Assembly: GCF_018143015.1 (NCBI RefSeq) | Contig: NC_054755.1 | Coordinates: 6,613,624 to 6,677,623, forward strand | Direction: 5' to 3' | Length of the DNA stretch: 64,000 bases | From: Lytechinus variegatus | Taxonomy: Eukaryota > Echinodermata > Echinoidea > Temnopleuroida > Toxopneustidae | Part shown: positions 61,548 to 64,000 of the stretch, piece by piece | Layout of the letters: each line of letters begins with the position of its first letter | Position numbering within the stretch: position 1 is the stretch's first letter | The notes under the pieces: generated by a model | Seen by the model: only the letters and a program-made list of their open reading frames with translations | What the model was told of the DNA's origin: nothing | Databases searched by the model: none | Program-made: the position numbers and the translations under genes

Positions 61548-63749
61548 ATTCAATTCGAAAACTGCGACCACAAGTGCGAGCGAAATATGAAGCGAGCGAG
61601 TAACTCAAGAAACCAAGTACGGGTAATTCAAAAACGAAAATGGCACAGCGTGTTGGCAAGCTCAAGAAGGTCTAGAAGTAGACTGAATTTTGAGAGGGAA
61701 ATTGCAGTATTTATCCATGCCATCATCGTTGAATACGCTGCGGAGATTGCCCCTTAATTGCATTGCGACGGGATTAGCCATGACTTTTGACCAATGAGAA
61801 AGCTCCACTGCCAGTACAATAGAAGTCGACCAATTAGCGACCCTTTAACGCCGGGGCATAATGGCGCGAAGACGAGCTAATTGCACCCATAAAGACAATA
61901 GGACAATAGCAGGTGGACCTCATGTTACGTAACTCTCGCATCTTCGCCCCCATAGTTCTGGGCTTGTTATTCAAAATTAATTGGCAATCTTTCATAATTT
62001 GGTGAAAAGTCTCGGCCAATCACATTGCTCGGCTAAATTAGAACTTTAATGTATCAATCTTATTCTGTAGCTTAATTCGATACATTGCTGGCACCAACAA
62101 TGTCTTTCCTAAATAAAGATGAATGAATGTATTGCATGCACGTGATTCGAATTCAACGACCAAACACATTTTTACAAGAAGTTGTTTCTGAATTAGAAAC
62201 GACAATCAACTCATCTCTGTTGAAACGAGTAGGACTTTTATTGAAAGTTGAAATAGTCAGATGTTATGTAAATCAAGTATTCCAAACGATGCTTTTGCAC
62301 TAATTTGAATGAAAAAGTTTGCAGATAGGCCCGTAATCTATGCATACCATTATAAAAAGAATTGTTCATTGCTTGCATTTTCTTCGTAGAAATACCCCCA
62401 AACTAATTCATTAATTACGATTCAGGCATCTTGTTGTTTATTACCTCTCATTTATTTTCGATATATTTATTCATCTTTCTAATTCTTGTTTCAATGAAAT
62501 TTCCATCATTTTTCAAATCTATCCCCAAGCATTTTGCTCTCAAGAAACTTAATACTGAAGTATGTTATGTCTAAAAATACGCATGTGTGAAATAATATTT
62601 ACGAGAAATATAATTAAAGGGAAGAAAATAAATGTTCGTTTTAATTGAATTGAATTAAAAGTACAGATATTTTAACATTTTATGCGAGGGCTAATTTTAT
62701 TACAAATCATGAAGTTTTGGTAAAGGTTAAAACACACATTCATTGGGACTATAATCATTTCTTTTATTTCAATTTTACCGAAAGTTATCTGACTTCTACT
62801 TCAACTTCTGTTGATCATCTCTTTGACGAGAAAAAATAATTGCACTGGTGATCCAGTTGAGCCCTCTCTCGGCAATTACAATATATATTCCGAAAACAAC
62901 ACCGTATAATATAACATCGTGGCTTAAGCCGTATAAAAAGCTATCAAATGTGTATCTTCCTCTATTCCAATCTTTTAGAAATGAATTCATACCAAAAGGG
63001 AGGGGACTAGTGAAACTAGTGAATCATGAATAAATCATTTTTTTGTTCGTTTTATCTGACCAAGAACTCACAATTTGAGGCAATTTTGAAATCCCAAAAC
63101 TTGAGTCATGTTGCAATTCCATCATAAACATATTTTCACTCGGTTTGTTTATTTGCCTATGACATTCATTGTTTCAAAACTTAATCTACCATTTTTGCTT
63201 GTCAAATCATTATCAGGTTTTCACTAATGACAAATAAATTTCTCATATCAAAGTAATATTTTTTTTTCATGAACCATCTGTTAAATACGAATATACATTT
63301 TTTCACTATAGCGTAAAGGATTTGTGTCAACTAAAACGAATTTGCATCTTAATATTTCCTTTTAGCCAAGAAATTTGAATTTCCGATTTTTTATATAGAT
63401 TTGAATTACAATTTCCGATTCGTTGAGATTGTGAAACTCTGCAAGAATAAAATCCGCTTTGCATAAATCCGGCAGGCTACCAAAGCACACGCTTATAATT
63501 GTGTAGGCTTATTAGTACCGTCTTGGATAGCATACCATCATAAAAATATAAGATTTTCTAAAAAAAAAATTGTTGCAAGAAATGAGATAGGATTAAGCGC
63601 ACAGCGCCTGATAAAATACGATCGAGCAGCAACAAGCTACCCCGCAAACATTTCCTCTCTGCCGTTAGCATCGAGTCGAATTATTGCTAATCGCATTGAA
63701 AATAATATTTGAAAAAAGGTCATTTCAGCTCAATCCATCTTATAAGCCT

Positions 63750-64000
63750 TCATGACGCGCCGCGAATGCTACGGTAATACCTCAACATACCAGCATCGTT
63801 AAAGTGGAACCCATCCGACGAGAAAAGTCTGCCGTGATTGAGTGCAAAAGAACGATGGCGCCAAAAATGCACATTAGGCAAACTTTCGAGAAACTTTGCG
63901 AGCAGCCGGTTGGTGTCCTGCACGTTCGAGTTGAAATTCGGCTTCCAATTCGGCACGAACAGACGAGGGATAATACCACAAACGAGTACATGGCGAATGC
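63750..64000 (-). CDS. SGNH-fold hydrolase, array unit 10, cut by window end, shifted C-terminus
   Basis: The C-terminal part of another copy; the gene start lies beyond the window. A one-base deletion near 63,757 (GACGCGCC for GACGGCGCC) changes the end: after RSIRGA the frame gives Ser and a stop at 63,750-63,752, losing the last eight residues. The DGFH block is upstream of the shift and intact, so activity is not excluded. The same unit has other small deletions nearby (TCGCATTG for TCGCGATTG). Confidence 0.8.
   Translation of the reverse strand, partial: IRHVLVCGIIPRLFVPNWKPNFNSNVQDTNRLLAKFLESLPNVHFWRHRSFALNHGRLFSSDGFHFNDAGMLRYYRSIRGAS

Larger units (their letters stand above)
38782..64000. 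repeat. Tandem array of a 2.81-kb unit carrying an SGNH hydrolase gene
   Basis: Using the AAACT at the unit junction as boundary, units are: 38782-40273 (deleted, 1492 bp), 40274-43324 (gene replaced, 3051 bp), then 43325-46136, 46137-48948, 48949-51764, 51765-54576, 54577-57388, 57389-60198 and 60199-63012 (2810-2816 bp each), and 63013 to the window end. The seven regular units differ by scattered single bases and small indels only. Each has a GC-richer gene block of about 1.16 kb (hydrolase plus promoter, minus strand) and about 1.65 kb of AT-rich spacer. No recombinase, transposase or reverse transcriptase frame was found in the unit. The array continues beyond the window. Confidence 0.97.

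Noticed and set aside
38782-64000. CRISPR array or bacterial phage cluster
   Set aside because: The unit is 2.8 kb, has no short spacered repeats, and the surrounding genes have spliceosomal introns.

Overview
The window is animal nuclear DNA: AT-rich, with intron-split genes, GT-AG splice junctions and dense transposon debris. The gene content (an EFHC2 ciliary protein, an orphan Ig-type membrane receptor) and the repeat types (CR1/L2-like LINE tails ending in ATT repeats, hAT-, Harbinger- and mariner-type MITEs, THAP-type transposon exons, SGNH-hydrolase ORFs) point to a marine deuterostome. An echinoderm such as a sea urchin is the best guess, but nothing in the sequence proves the species.

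Layout. Positions 1-1830 are a decayed DNA transposon with two inward-facing first exons, one of them half of a THAP zinc finger. At 2794-3783 (minus) lies an intronless gene for a type I membrane protein with Ig-like ectodomain. Positions 3.8-9.6 kb hold a 985-bp mariner-type element, a hAT-like MITE nested in an older repeat and a 411-bp tandem duplication. Positions 9.66-13.3 kb form a giant imperfect palindrome whose two arms carry about 180-bp tandem repeats, each with a palindromic nuclear-receptor-type motif. From 13,498 to 20,384 (plus) an eight-exon gene encodes a 240-residue coiled-coil protein, possibly a CCDC122 relative. From 34,727 down to 23,781 (minus) an eleven-exon gene encodes a complete 743-residue EFHC2, a microtubule inner protein of motile cilia. 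The two genes converge tail to tail.

Positions 35.3-38.8 kb are degenerate repeats with a GCGCGAGC-type core and a LINE remnant. From 38,782 to the window end there is a tandem array of a 2.81-kb unit. Each regular unit carries one minus-strand 210-codon gene for an SGNH-fold hydrolase, preceded by a TATA box, an initiator and two CCAAT boxes at canonical spacing. Seven intact gene copies are predicted to give the same protein; the three substitutions found inside the ORF are silent. The first unit is deleted at two points. The second has lost exactly its hydrolase gene and promoter, replaced by a 1.37-kb copy of the sequence flanking the array. The array runs out of the window, so its full size is unknown.

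EFHC2 is a housekeeping component of the axoneme. The hydrolase array looks like a transposon-derived gene amplified in the manner of a satellite or of a histone-type repeat, and it is the most unusual object here.
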